From: JAWOFN01 sp046497505 [NCBI: bacterium]
Lineage (GTDB): Bacteria; Blakebacterota; Blakebacteria; Blakebacterales
Assembly (NCBI GenBank): GCA_046497505.1
Contig: JAWOFN010000018.1
Span: 1-13,593 of the forward strand
Length of the DNA stretch: 13,593 nucleotides
Direction: 5' to 3'
The notes beneath the pieces were generated by a model. That model saw only the letters and a program-made list of their open reading frames with translations. It ran no database searches and was not told the DNA's origin. This document shows positions 1 through 6,766 of the stretch, piece after piece. Made by a program: the position numbers and the translations under genes. Position 1 is the first letter of the stretch; each line of letters begins with the position of its first letter.

Positions 1-1719
1 CGGGAAGGGTGGATCACCAAGACCCGCACGAGCGTGGCGGGCGGAGTGACCAAGGACACCGTCTACGACTACGACACCGGAGGGCGTCTGCGGAAGGTCA
101 CCTACGCGAGCGGGGACAACTACGCCTTCTACCTCTGGTACGACTACGATTCGGCCGGCAGGCTTCACAAGATCTACCACAACACCACCAATTCGAAGCC
201 GGGCACGTCCAGCGCCGAGTATGCCTACAACGCCCGCGGCCAGATCACCCAGGAGAAGCTGGGCGGGACGGTCCAGACGGTGGACTTCACCTACAACACC
301 CGAGGCCTGCTGACCAAGATCAACGATCCGGCCTCCCTGGGCTCAGACCGCTTCGCCATGCAGATCGGCTACGACGCAAAGGTCTCCGGAGGGCCCTCCA
401 CAGGGTGGTCTGCGGAGAAGAACGGAAACCTCTCCCAGATCAAGTGGATCAACCGGAAGTTCGATGATAACGCGCTCTACTACACCTTCGACTACAACAG
501 CCGGGACTTCCTCACCACAGCAAACAACTCCGACGACAACTACGATGTCACCTACGGGTTCGATGACAACGGCAACCTCACAAGTCTGAACAGGGGAACC
601 GCCTGGACCTACAACTACGACGGTGATGAGGCCAACACGAACCGGGTAGATGACATCACAAACCTCACTTCCCACAACAACTGGGACTACAACCTCAACG
701 GGCATCAGACCAAGGACACGAATGGGAGCTTCTCAAGCGCCACGTTCTGGTTCCCGGGCGCAGCGTTCCACGACATCACGATGTCGGGCGGCACGCTCGA
801 GATGCGCTACGATAAGAACAACCAGAGGGTGCAGAAGAAGGTCGCGGGAGGTACGACCACCAACTACATGCGGGACATCCGGGGCCTGGTGCTGGCGGTG
901 TTCAACAGCACGACGATTTCCGAGCGGTACGTCTGGGGCCCGCTGGGCATCGTCGCCATCGTCAAGGGCAATAACTCCAGTCCCACCACCTACTACACGA
1001 TCAAGGACCACCTGGGAGCGGTACGGACGGTCGTGAACACCGGCGGGACCGCGGTAGCAGGCTACGACTACTACCCGTACGGGCTGAATCTGCGGAGCTC
1101 GGTAAACGCTGGGGCGAGCTGCCGGTTCCTCTTCGGGGGCAAGGAACTTGACACCGAACTCTCGCTGGATCTGTACTACTTTGAGGCGAGGTTCATGAAC
1201 CCTGAAGTCTCTCGTTTCACCTCACCCGATGCGGCGCGGAGTGGACCTGGACCATACTCCTTCTCGGCAGGAAATCCACTCAAGTATGTGGATCCAAATG
1301 GTCTATCCCCATCGCCTGCGCGCGAATGCGTCGGTTGCAACCTCGAGGATAGAGCGATTTATGGAACTCTGCGTGCGTACTCTGGTTTCGGCGAAGTTGG
1401 TGCACAATTGATGGGAACAAGCCAGTTCGGTGGCGAGATACCCTGCAGTGGGTGCCCAGTGAGCAATCCAAGTAGCGGTCGTGTCGCGTCTGAGGTTTCG
1501 GACAATGATCCGGAGGATCCATACTTAAAGGCGCTAAAGAAGGCCATCCGCTATGAAGAGTGCCTGAATCGCGCTGCAGAGTGGCATCACGACTGCTACA
1601 TTCGCGCGGATTCAGGGGCACCTGGGCTTCACCCCGTTGCCAGAGGCGCTAACAGATTGATGTGTGATGTAGTTTACGAAACAAGGGAGGCGATATGTAC
1701 GGTCAAGTTCATCAGCTAA
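1..1719 (+). CDS. Rhs/YD-repeat protein, C-terminal part with core domain and variable tip (5' partial)
   Basis: The reading frame is open from base 1, so the true start lies to the left; an internal GTG at 34 is not the start. The product has repeated YD-type motifs (YDYDTGGRL, YDYDSAGRL, YAYNARGQI, FDYNSRDFL, YGFDDNGNL), which build the beta-cage of Rhs/Tc-toxin-like proteins. They are followed by an Rhs-associated core (YDYYPYGLNLRSS, FGGKELD, LDLYYFEARF, NPLKYVDPNGL) ending near base 1305. The last 137 residues (1306-1716) form a separate tip with eight cysteines (CVGC, PCSGC, then four single ones) that matches no toxin family I recognise. In known Rhs systems the tip is a toxin released from the cage into a neighbouring cell; that role is inferred here. 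Tip codons are visibly less GC-rich than the core, as expected for exchanged tips. The family and tip boundary are secure; the toxic activity and export route are unknown. Confidence 0.93.
   Translation, partial: REGWITKTRTSVAGGVTKDTVYDYDTGGRLRKVTYASGDNYAFYLWYDYDSAGRLHKIYHNTTNSKPGTSSAEYAYNARGQITQEKLGGTVQTVDFTYNTRGLLTKINDPASLGSDRFAMQIGYDAKVSGGPSTGWSAEKNGNLSQIKWINRKFDDNALYYTFDYNSRDFLTTANNSDDNYDVTYGFDDNGNLTSLNRGTAWTYNYDGDEANTNRVDDITNLTSHNNWDYNLNGHQTKDTNGSFSSATFWFPGAAFHDITMSGGTLEMRYDKNNQRVQKKVAGGTTTNYMRDIRGLVLAVFNSTTISERYVWGPLGIVAIVKGNNSSPTTYYTIKDHLGAVRTVVNTGGTAVAGYDYYPYGLNLRSSVNAGASCRFLFGGKELDTELSLDLYYFEARFMNPEVSRFTSPDAARSGPGPYSFSAGNPLKYVDPNGLSPSPARECVGCNLEDRAIYGTLRAYSGFGEVGAQLMGTSQFGGEIPCSGCPVSNPSSGRVASEVSDNDPEDPYLKALKKAIRYEECLNRAAEWHHDCYIRADSGAPGLHPVARGANRLMCDVVYETREAICTVKFIS
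679..1194 (+). repeat. Rhs core direct repeat, copy 1
   Basis: This stretch of the Rhs core aligns with 2515-3030 without any gap (constant offset 1836), with roughly 90% identity by eye and many differences at third codon positions. It begins exactly at the AAC TGG GAC codons where the second copy begins, and similarity drops after the FEARF codons. It could serve as a recombination arm for swapping C-terminal tips. Confidence 0.95.
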
Positions 1720-1738
1720 CAAGGGGGAGTTTGGGATC

Positions 1739-2110
1739 ATGAGCCGGTTTCGACAGTGTTGGCGTCCGATTTCCAGTGTGTTGCTTCTGCTGCTTCTAGC
1801 TGAGGTACTAAGGGGTGGCGGAATGAATCTGACGGTCTGGAAGGTCGGTCTCGGCTTCTTCGGAGTCGGAATAGGACAGGTCCTTTACAATATCATCCTT
1901 ATGAGGCGAGAAGATACAACACAGCCCAAAACCCTGGATGGGTTTGCCGCAGGCTTCTTCGGATGCATGGTTGTTTCGTTGCTACCCCTCATTGGTCAAA
2001 GTGAGGATTCCTTCTACAATGGAATGTATTGGGCCCTGCTCATCGGGGTACTCCTATCTATGGCCACAAGCCTGATGATCTCAGATCCGAAGCCGGCATC
2101 GGAGGAATAG
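1739..2110 (+). CDS. Small membrane protein, candidate immunity protein for the first Rhs tip
   Basis: This 123-residue protein begins with ATG, preceded by a purine-rich GGGGGAG at about nine bases, and starts 19 bp after the Rhs stop codon, so the two are probably co-transcribed. Hydrophobic segments lie at about residues 11-24 (short), 31-55, 68-87 and 94-114, which suggests three or four membrane helices. The C-terminus is polar (ISDPKPASEE). I recognise no family. The position directly behind a variable Rhs tip is the usual place for the cognate immunity gene, and a membrane immunity protein would fit a toxin that acts at the inner membrane or in the periplasm; this is inference from position only. 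Its codons are lower in GC than the suf genes, like those of the preceding tip. Confidence 0.75.
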   Translation: MSRFRQCWRPISSVLLLLLLAEVLRGGGMNLTVWKVGLGFFGVGIGQVLYNIILMRREDTTQPKTLDGFAAGFFGCMVVSLLPLIGQSEDSFYNGMYWALLIGVLLSMATSLMISDPKPASEE

Positions 2111-2323
2111 GAGACTCAATTCCACCACTCGCCCTCCATGCGACGTTCCACCGCTTAGAACGGGTAGTTCGGCCCCTGCGTTTAGCGATTACTGGAGGGA
2201 ATCCCCCACATCCTTTCCAGAAAGCGTTAGCCAGGACCTATGTCGGGGCGGATCCGGCCACGATCAGGCCATTTGGCGCGGCATCGGAGCGCACGTCGAG
2301 GCGGGGGCACCGGAGAGGGGGCA
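2111..2323. other. Gene-free stretch, probably the 3' non-coding end of the IS91-like fragment
   Basis: No convincing gene is seen here. It lies just beyond the stop codon of the IS91-like transposase fragment on the minus strand. It may therefore hold the element's 3' non-coding end, but I cannot define a terminus or target site. Confidence 0.4.
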
Positions 2324-2515
2324 TTACGAGGTGGGGACCAGTTCGGGCGGGGCGCGCTGGCCCCTTCCCTGCTCGCTCGGCTTCTTCTCCCGTAGATGTC
2401 GTAGGATCCTCCGCACCACCCCGGGATCGGTGATGAAACTCAGAATCGCCATCTGCCCGCCGCAGCGCGGACACAGCAGCGGGTCGTCCAGCCACACCTG
2501 CCGGATGAGCCGATA
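2324..2515 (-). pseudogene. C-terminal fragment of an IS91-type (zinc-ribbon) transposase
   Basis: Read on the minus strand from 2515 to a TAA stop at 2324-2326, the frame gives YRLIRQVWLDDPLLCPRCGG, then QMAILSFITDPGVVRRILRH, then a polar tail. The pattern (RLI..V...DPL.CP.CGG.M..I.FI.DP.V...IL.HL) is the characteristic C-terminal end of a large group of IS91-like transposases. Only about 63 codons remain, with no catalytic region and no start. The fragment is cut exactly where the second Rhs cassette begins, so the break at 2515 joins two unrelated sequences. It shows that mobile-element or illegitimate recombination took part in building the orphan Rhs cassette. Family assignment rests on motif memory, not a search. 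Confidence 0.7.
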
Positions 2516-3030
2516 ACTGGGACTACAACGCCAATGGGCACCAGACCAAGGACAGCAATGGGAGCTTCTCCGGTGCCACCTTCTGGTTCCCCGGAGCTGC
2601 GTTCCACGACATCACGATGTCGGGCGGTACGCTCGAGATGCGCTACGATAAGAACAACCAGCGCGTGCAGAAGAAGGTCGTGAGCGGAACCACTACCAAC
2701 TACATGCGGGATATCCGGGGTCTGGTGCTGGCGGTGTTCAACAGCACGACGATCTCCGAGCGGTACGTTTGGGGCCCGCTGGGCATCGTGGCCATCGTGA
2801 AGGGCAACAACTCCAGTCCTACGTCCTACTACACGATCAAGGACCACCTGGGAGCGGTACGGACGGTCGTGAACACCGGCGGCACAGCGGTGGCGGGCTA
2901 CGATTACTACCCGTACGGGCTGAATCTACGGAGCTCGGTAAACGCTGGGGCGAGCTGCCGGTTCCTCTTCGGGGGCAAGGAACTTGACTCAGAGCTCTCG
3001 CTGGATCTGTACTACTTCGAGGCGAGGTTC
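2515..3030 (+). repeat. Rhs core direct repeat, copy 2
   Basis: This is the second copy of the 516-bp gap-free duplication of 679-1194. Its left edge coincides with the broken end of the IS91-like fragment. Its right edge falls within the core, after which the two proteins share motifs (NP, RF, SPD, DP.GL) but little nucleotide identity. Confidence 0.95.
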
Positions 3031-3339
3031 TACAACCCGGAGATCGGGCGGTTCGTGAGCCCGGATCCGCTGCGGATCGGGTGGAGCCCGTACCCGTTCG
3101 CGAACAACAACCCGCTGAGATGGGTTGATCCGACAGGACTAGGCCCACAAGAACCGGATCAAGGCGAGGACATTCCTTGGGCTGGTTACCCCAACGGAGT
3201 ACTCGTAGTAACAGCGGACGCACCTCCCACCTATGATGGGAAGACTCTTTATGAACATCTCAAGGAGGCAGCGGATGCGGACACTGTCATACTTGCCATG
3301 CTGACGGTCACAATAAATGGTCTGCCCTTCTTTGGAGTG

Positions 3340-3345
3340 CCCGGG
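3340..3345. repeat. Target-site duplication CCCGGG, left copy
   Basis: CCCGGG lies directly before the TGTC end of the IS21-family element and is repeated directly after its other end at 5670-5675. IS21 elements typically duplicate 4-8 bp of target, so a 6-bp duplication fits. Its survival suggests a fairly recent insertion. Confidence 0.9.
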
Positions 3346-3396
3346 TGTCGTCAACGGTTAATTCTTGGACACTTCCACCGGTGAAGTTTTGGACAC
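3346..3396 (+). repeat. IS21 left end with two internal GGACAC repeats
   Basis: The end begins TGTC at 3346 and contains GGACAC at 3367-3372 and again at 3391-3396, 24 bp apart. It matches the reverse complement of 5619-5669 in element order and spacing. Multiple terminal repeats of this kind are known as transposase-binding sites in IS21-family elements. Confidence 0.85.
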
Positions 3397-3438
3397 TCTG
3401 CGAACGTAACTACGCCTTTCTTTCGCCTCTCTTCGTGT

Positions 3439-4206
3439 TCAGTTGAGTTTGAGGCCGGCTTCCCGCCGGTGACGCAGACGGTAGCTCTCGCCCCGGATGT
3501 TGATCGTCGTGGCATGATGGAGCAGTCGGTCCAGCACCGCCGTGACCTGGACCGGGTCGGGGAAGATCTCATCCCACTGCCCGTAGCTCTTGTTGCTGGT
3601 GAGGATGATCGACTTGCCCCGCTGGTAGCGTTTGTTGACGACTTCGAAGAGCAGGGTGGCGTCCTCCGCCTCCAGAGGCAAAAACCCCATCTCGTCGATC
3701 AGCAGGACGTCCGGGCGCTGCAGCGTGCGCATGAGGTTGTGCAACCGGTTACGCTCCCGGCTCACCCGGGCCTTGGTCACCAGGTCATGCAGGCTCAGGA
3801 AGTAGGCACGATGACCGCGTTCGATGGCCTTGAGGGCCAGCCCGCAGGCGAGATGCGTCTTGCCCACACCCGGTGGGCCGAGCAGGATCACGTTCTCCCC
3901 CTGGTGGAGGAAGCGCAGGCTGGCCAACTCCTCGATGGTCTCTCTTGGCACCTGGGGCTGGGCTTCGTAGTCGAAGGACTCCAGGGTGGTATGGGCGGGC
4001 AGTCCCGCCAGTTTGAGGTTGGTGTTCACCCGTCGTTCGAAGCGGGCCGTCAGTTCCCGGCTGAGCAGTTCATCCAGGATCTCCACGGGCAGCAGTTCGG
4101 CCTTCTGCCCTCGCTCGAGGATCGCATCCAGGTGCTGAAGGGCGGCCTCCAGGCCCAGTTCATCGAGGTGGTCACGGACCCGTTCGTAGCTCACCGCCGC
4201 GCTCAT
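3439..4206 (-). CDS. istB: IS21-family helper ATPase IstB
   Basis: This 255-residue AAA+ ATPase assists the IstA transposase in target choice and strand transfer. Walker A is GPPGVGKTH from residue 110, Walker B is VLLIDEMG with D171-E172, and a sensor-like IILTSNKSYGQW follows. The N-terminal helical region (residues 1-70) is the part that in this family contacts other subunits or DNA. Length matches the usual 240-260 residues. The ATG start overlaps the istA stop by four bases (ATGA), so translation is coupled. No frameshift or missing motif is seen, and the protein looks functional. IstB resembles DnaC/DnaA-type ATPases, but the paired istA and the element ends rule out a replication role. 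Confidence 0.95.
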   Translation of the reverse strand: MSAAVSYERVRDHLDELGLEAALQHLDAILERGQKAELLPVEILDELLSRELTARFERRVNTNLKLAGLPAHTTLESFDYEAQPQVPRETIEELASLRFLHQGENVILLGPPGVGKTHLACGLALKAIERGHRAYFLSLHDLVTKARVSRERNRLHNLMRTLQRPDVLLIDEMGFLPLEAEDATLLFEVVNKRYQRGKSIILTSNKSYGQWDEIFPDPVQVTAVLDRLLHHATTINIRGESYRLRHRREAGLKLN

Positions 4207-5504
4207 GATCCCACCGCCAGACGGTCATAGAGGTCGAGCTCATAGCGCTGCACTTCCGGGGTGTGCACGATGCCGCTGGCTGGAAGGATCAGCACATTGC
4301 CCGTCTGTTGGATGAACCGCTGTTTCGGTGCCCGCCGGTTGGCCGCCTTCAGGCGCCCGCCCCTGGTAAGGGCCTGGATCGCTGCCGCGTGCTCAGGCAG
4401 GGTACATCGCACGGTCCCCTTCGGGGCGATGCGGTGTTCGCCGACCAGCTCCTCCTCCAGGTACACGCTGAACCGATCCCCGACATACTCTCCCTCCAGG
4501 CGCACCTTGACCGCTTTGCCCTCAGCAGAGGGGTCCACGCTGTAGAGGGTGGCCCCCAAACTGATGTGACAGTCCGGTGGGACCTTGCGGATCTTCACCT
4601 CACGGGTATCCCAGTCCGGGATCGAGGTGATCTCCCCCAGGTGGGACAGCTCCTGCTGCCACCGGTCGACGGGGCGCTCACGGGTGGTGCCGTGCACACG
4701 CACATTGGCCACGGTGTCCAGCCAGGCCTGCAGCTGATGGTTGAGGTCGGCCAGGTCGGTGAAGCTCCGGCCGGTCAGGAACGAGTTCTTGATGTACCCC
4801 ACACCCCGCTCGACTTTGCCCTTCACCCTCGGCCAGTACGGCGGACAGGCCACCGGCAGGGTCCCGTAGTGATCGCAGAAGGCCAGGAACGTGCGGTTCC
4901 ATTTCACCTTGCCCGTCCACGTGTCATGCTCATCCACTGCCTGCTTCATGTTGTCGACCAGCAGCTCGGTGCTCACCCCCAGGGCCTCGAACGCCCCCTT
5001 CATACACCTCAGCAACACCGGCTGCTTCATCGAGGTCGTGAACTGCGCGTACATCATCCGGCTGTAGCCCAGCACCATCACGAACACGTAGAGCTTGCGG
5101 CGCTCTCCATCGACCTCGATGGTCCCGCACTCTCCCCAGTCCATCTGGGCCTGTCGGCCCGGAAGGGTCTCGAACCGCTCGGTCACCCGCTGGATGAACT
5201 CCGCTTTGATGGGCCGGACGAAGTCCCGCAGGATGGTGATCCCACCCTCATACCCCTTCTTGCGTAGCTCTCGCAGCAGTGAGGTGGCCGACAGATCGAA
5301 GTGCTCCAACCGCATGCGGATGTAGTCCTTGAACGGGTCCAGCTTCGAGGCCCGCTTCTTCCGGGACCGTGTGTAGTGGTCGTCCCGCTTCAGATGGTTG
5401 TAGACGGTCTGTCGGCACACGCCCAATCGCCGGGCGATCTTGGTTATGGACATCCCGTCCTCTGCGTACACCTTGATGTGCATCGACACCTCCCGTAGGA
5501 TCAT
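4203..5504 (-). CDS. istA: IS21-family DDE transposase IstA
   Basis: The 433-residue protein carries out strand cleavage and joining for the IS. An N-terminal helix-turn-helix (SITKIARRLGVCRQTVYNHL, residues 19-38) is followed by an RNase H-like rve core with D122 (QMDWGE), D184 (LLVDNMKQ) and E232 (KGKVERGVGYIKN), the expected DDE triad. A C-terminal beta-barrel-like region carries the usual YSVDPS motif. The ATG at 5504 has AAGGAGG eight bases upstream, which supports this start; it lies about 165 bp inside the right end of the element. The frame is intact along its whole length. It overlaps istB by four bases. Confidence 0.95.
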   Translation of the reverse strand: MILREVSMHIKVYAEDGMSITKIARRLGVCRQTVYNHLKRDDHYTRSRKKRASKLDPFKDYIRMRLEHFDLSATSLLRELRKKGYEGGITILRDFVRPIKAEFIQRVTERFETLPGRQAQMDWGECGTIEVDGERRKLYVFVMVLGYSRMMYAQFTTSMKQPVLLRCMKGAFEALGVSTELLVDNMKQAVDEHDTWTGKVKWNRTFLAFCDHYGTLPVACPPYWPRVKGKVERGVGYIKNSFLTGRSFTDLADLNHQLQAWLDTVANVRVHGTTRERPVDRWQQELSHLGEITSIPDWDTREVKIRKVPPDCHISLGATLYSVDPSAEGKAVKVRLEGEYVGDRFSVYLEEELVGEHRIAPKGTVRCTLPEHAAAIQALTRGGRLKAANRRAPKQRFIQQTGNVLILPASGIVHTPEVQRYELDLYDRLAVGS

Positions 5505-5618
5505 CGGGGAAGCCTCCTTGGCTCTCAGGGATCGTTGTCATCTCGGACTTCAACCCCTGATACAGTTGACGGAGGCTTTCCCCTTTCCGGAACCGGTCAG
5601 CCCGGCCCCACCTGGAAA

Positions 5619-5669
5619 GTGTCCAAATCTATACCGCTGTTTCTGTCTAAGAATTTACCGATGCTGACA
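5619..5669 (-). repeat. IS21 right end, inverted copy of the left end
   Basis: Read on the minus strand, the end begins TGTC (5669-5666), then AGACAG (5648-5643) and GGACAC (5624-5619). The distances of 21 bp from the tip to the first repeat and 24 bp between repeats are the same as at the left end. One repeat is degenerate (AGACAG instead of GGACAC). Confidence 0.85.
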
Positions 5670-5675
5670 CCCGGG
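5670..5675. repeat. Target-site duplication CCCGGG, right copy
   Basis: This matches 3340-3345 and lies directly after the GACA end of the IS. Joining the two copies restores the codons CCC GGG ACT ATT in the Rhs tip frame. Confidence 0.9.
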
Positions 5676-5957
5676 ACTATTGGTTCCGTGGGTGTTGCAG
5701 CCGCCTTTGCCGGTGAAGCAGCTGAATGTGCTGCCTTCATATCCTGGTACTACTCAACGCACGGCAGCCAATAGCGGAAGGAAGTTAGAGTGCAACGAGG
5801 CGGGGGGGACATTGACCTCCTCGGCTAATCGTAAGTGAGGAATCTGAACTCGCGAAACGCTTCAAACACTGGTGCTGAGTTCATTCATTCTGGCAGGATT
5901 CTATGTCCCAGAGGATGACTCCACGCGGCCACAGGGGCGAGAAGGGGAGATAGTCCA

Positions 5958-6584
5958 ATGGGCGCTAGAGATGCGCTTGCTAATCAACGATTCAGAACCT
6001 CCTCCGAAGGTGAAAGGGAGCTCGTTTTTGGTGGATTGATCAGACACTCGTTGCGGATCCCAAGACACGAGACTGAAGACCAACTCATCTCAAGGCTCAT
6101 CTGGATGTACATTGGCATGGCCTTGGTGCTAACCTCGTTCTTCGTTTTGATGGTCTGCTTCCCCAGATACGCTGCATTGCTCGCCCTCCTCTTCGTCCCA
6201 TATATGCTACTTGTACGTTGGGCACTTGGATATCACTTGGTTCGGAGCAGGCTAAGTGTTCCAATTTCCACAGGCAGATCGTTGACTATCGAGGAGTACC
6301 TTGTTGAGATTGCCCAACTCTATGGTAACGTGGAAACTGCTTCCCGGGGGCTTGTGAGTATTTTAGCCGCAGGTGCGGGTATCTGGTTGTTGACCATGCT
6401 AAACCGCACTCAGGAGCCTGAGAATCTTCTTGCAATAGTGGTGCTTCGCGCAGATGGTGCGGAGCCAATCCTCCTGGTGACCTCCATACTGATGGGATTA
6501 GCAGCCATATTGTGGTGGTCTCTTAGTCTCGTCAAACTTCGGACAATCCGTCAGGAGTCTCCAGATTACGACGCAGAGATTTAG
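5958..6584 (+). CDS. Four-helix membrane protein, candidate immunity protein for the orphan Rhs tip
   Basis: This 208-residue protein starts at ATG 5958, with GGGGAG about nine bases upstream. Hydrophobic segments lie at about residues 47-67, 70-90, 132-148 and 170-193. A polar N-terminal domain (1-46) and a cytosolic-looking loop (92-130) with the acidic stretch IEEYLVEIAQ separate the helices. I recognise no family. It lies 183 bp after the reconstructed stop of the second Rhs tip and before unrelated insertion-sequence debris. The second tip is hydrophobic, and a multi-helix immunity protein in the inner membrane would be the expected partner of a pore-forming tip; this is inference from position and hydropathy. 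Codon usage is lower in GC than in the suf genes, which suggests that it came in with the cassette. Confidence 0.75.
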   Translation: MGARDALANQRFRTSSEGERELVFGGLIRHSLRIPRHETEDQLISRLIWMYIGMALVLTSFFVLMVCFPRYAALLALLFVPYMLLVRWALGYHLVRSRLSVPISTGRSLTIEEYLVEIAQLYGNVETASRGLVSILAAGAGIWLLTMLNRTQEPENLLAIVVLRADGAEPILLVTSILMGLAAILWWSLSLVKLRTIRQESPDYDAEI

Positions 6585-6629
6585 TAGAGTCCCAGCCCGT
6601 GGTGTATTAAGGCCAGCGTGAGTTGGATC

Positions 6630-6658
6630 GGGGGTGGTCATAAAGAGGCCACCGCCCC
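6630..6658 (+). terminator. GC-rich hairpin downstream of the membrane protein gene
   Basis: GGGGGTGGTC and GGCCACCGCCCC can pair around an ATAAAGA loop, with one mismatch and G-T pairs. No T-run follows, so it is not a classical intrinsic terminator. It may slow or end transcription from 5958-6584, or be part of an insertion-sequence end. Confidence 0.35.
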
Positions 6659-6660
6659 AT

Positions 6661-6699
6661 CCTTGAGTGATCAACCCGTTAAGTATCACAAACTCAAGG
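6661..6699 (+). repeat. Inverted repeat CCTTGAGT / ACTCAAGG ahead of the short ORF
   Basis: Perfect 8-bp arms at 6661-6668 and 6692-6699 flank a 23-bp spacer. The right arm overlaps the start of the AAGGAG ribosome site of the short frame at 6710, so a folded RNA could hide that site. It may simply be part of the insertion-sequence end. Confidence 0.45.
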
Positions 6700-6766
6700 A
6701 GAAGGAACGATGGCCGAGGGAAGGATGGACTTTCGTGAGTGGATGCGCAAGTACCTGGAAGGCTGA

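Larger units (their letters stand above)
3346..5669 (-). mobile_element. Complete IS21-family insertion sequence (2324 bp)
   Basis: The element is bounded by TGTC...GACA ends and flanked by CCCGGG duplications. It carries istA and istB on the minus strand with the ATGA overlap typical of the family, and both genes look intact. Imperfect inverted ends share CGGT, AATTCTT, GACA, CGGT and TTTGGACACT in the same order. The size agrees with the 2-2.5 kb norm for IS21. It sits inside the tip of the orphan Rhs cassette and separates the tip's last 32 codons from the rest. Intact genes and a preserved target duplication suggest that it may still be mobile. Confidence 0.95.
2515..5774 (+). pseudogene. 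Orphan Rhs C-terminal cassette, 5'-truncated and interrupted by an IS21-family element
   Basis: The Rhs frame starts mid-gene at the codons for NWDYNANGHQTKD; a TGA at 2506-2508 closes the frame upstream, and no start with a ribosome site is evident (the first ATG, 2617, is internal to the core). The core repeats the first gene (YDYYPYGLNLRSS, FGGKELD, FEARFYNPEIGRFVSPD) and ends at VDPTGL (to 3141). The tip runs from 3142 to 3345 and is broken by the IS. Skipping the IS and one copy of the CCCGGG duplication, it resumes at 5676 and ends in TAG at 5772-5774, giving a 100-residue tip. The rebuilt tip has two hydrophobic stretches (DTVILAMLTVTINGLPFFGV and SVGVAAAFAGEAAECAAFIS), which suggests membrane insertion, for example by a pore former. 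As the sequence stands, translation would stop at 3384 with 13 IS-derived codons. The reconstruction is seen directly; the toxin role is inferred. Confidence 0.9.
6592..6766 (+). pseudogene. Possible 5' remnant of an IS256-type transposase (18-codon start)
   Basis: A short frame at 6710-6766 encodes MAEGRMDFREWMRKYLEG and stops at TGA. It has a good AAGGAGAAGGA ribosome site just upstream. The sequence DFREW.RK.LEG resembles the first residues of many IS256-family transposases, after which the sequence changes abruptly. The upstream GTGGTGTATTAAGG segment may belong to the element's end. Too little remains for a firm assignment; a genuine small leader peptide is the alternative. Confidence 0.35.

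Noticed and set aside
2617-3384. Reading the second Rhs copy as an independent 255-residue gene starting at ATG 2617
   Set aside because: That ATG is a conserved internal Met of the Rhs core (SGGTLEMRYD region), no ribosome site precedes it, and the last 13 codons come from the IS end; a truncated cassette is the better reading.
3469-4230. 253-codon open frame on the plus strand
   Set aside because: It mirrors istB on the opposite strand; the AAA+ motifs are all in the minus-strand frame.
4263-5267. 334-codon open frame on the plus strand inside the IS
   Set aside because: It is antisense to istA, which carries an intact DDE triad and a good ribosome site.
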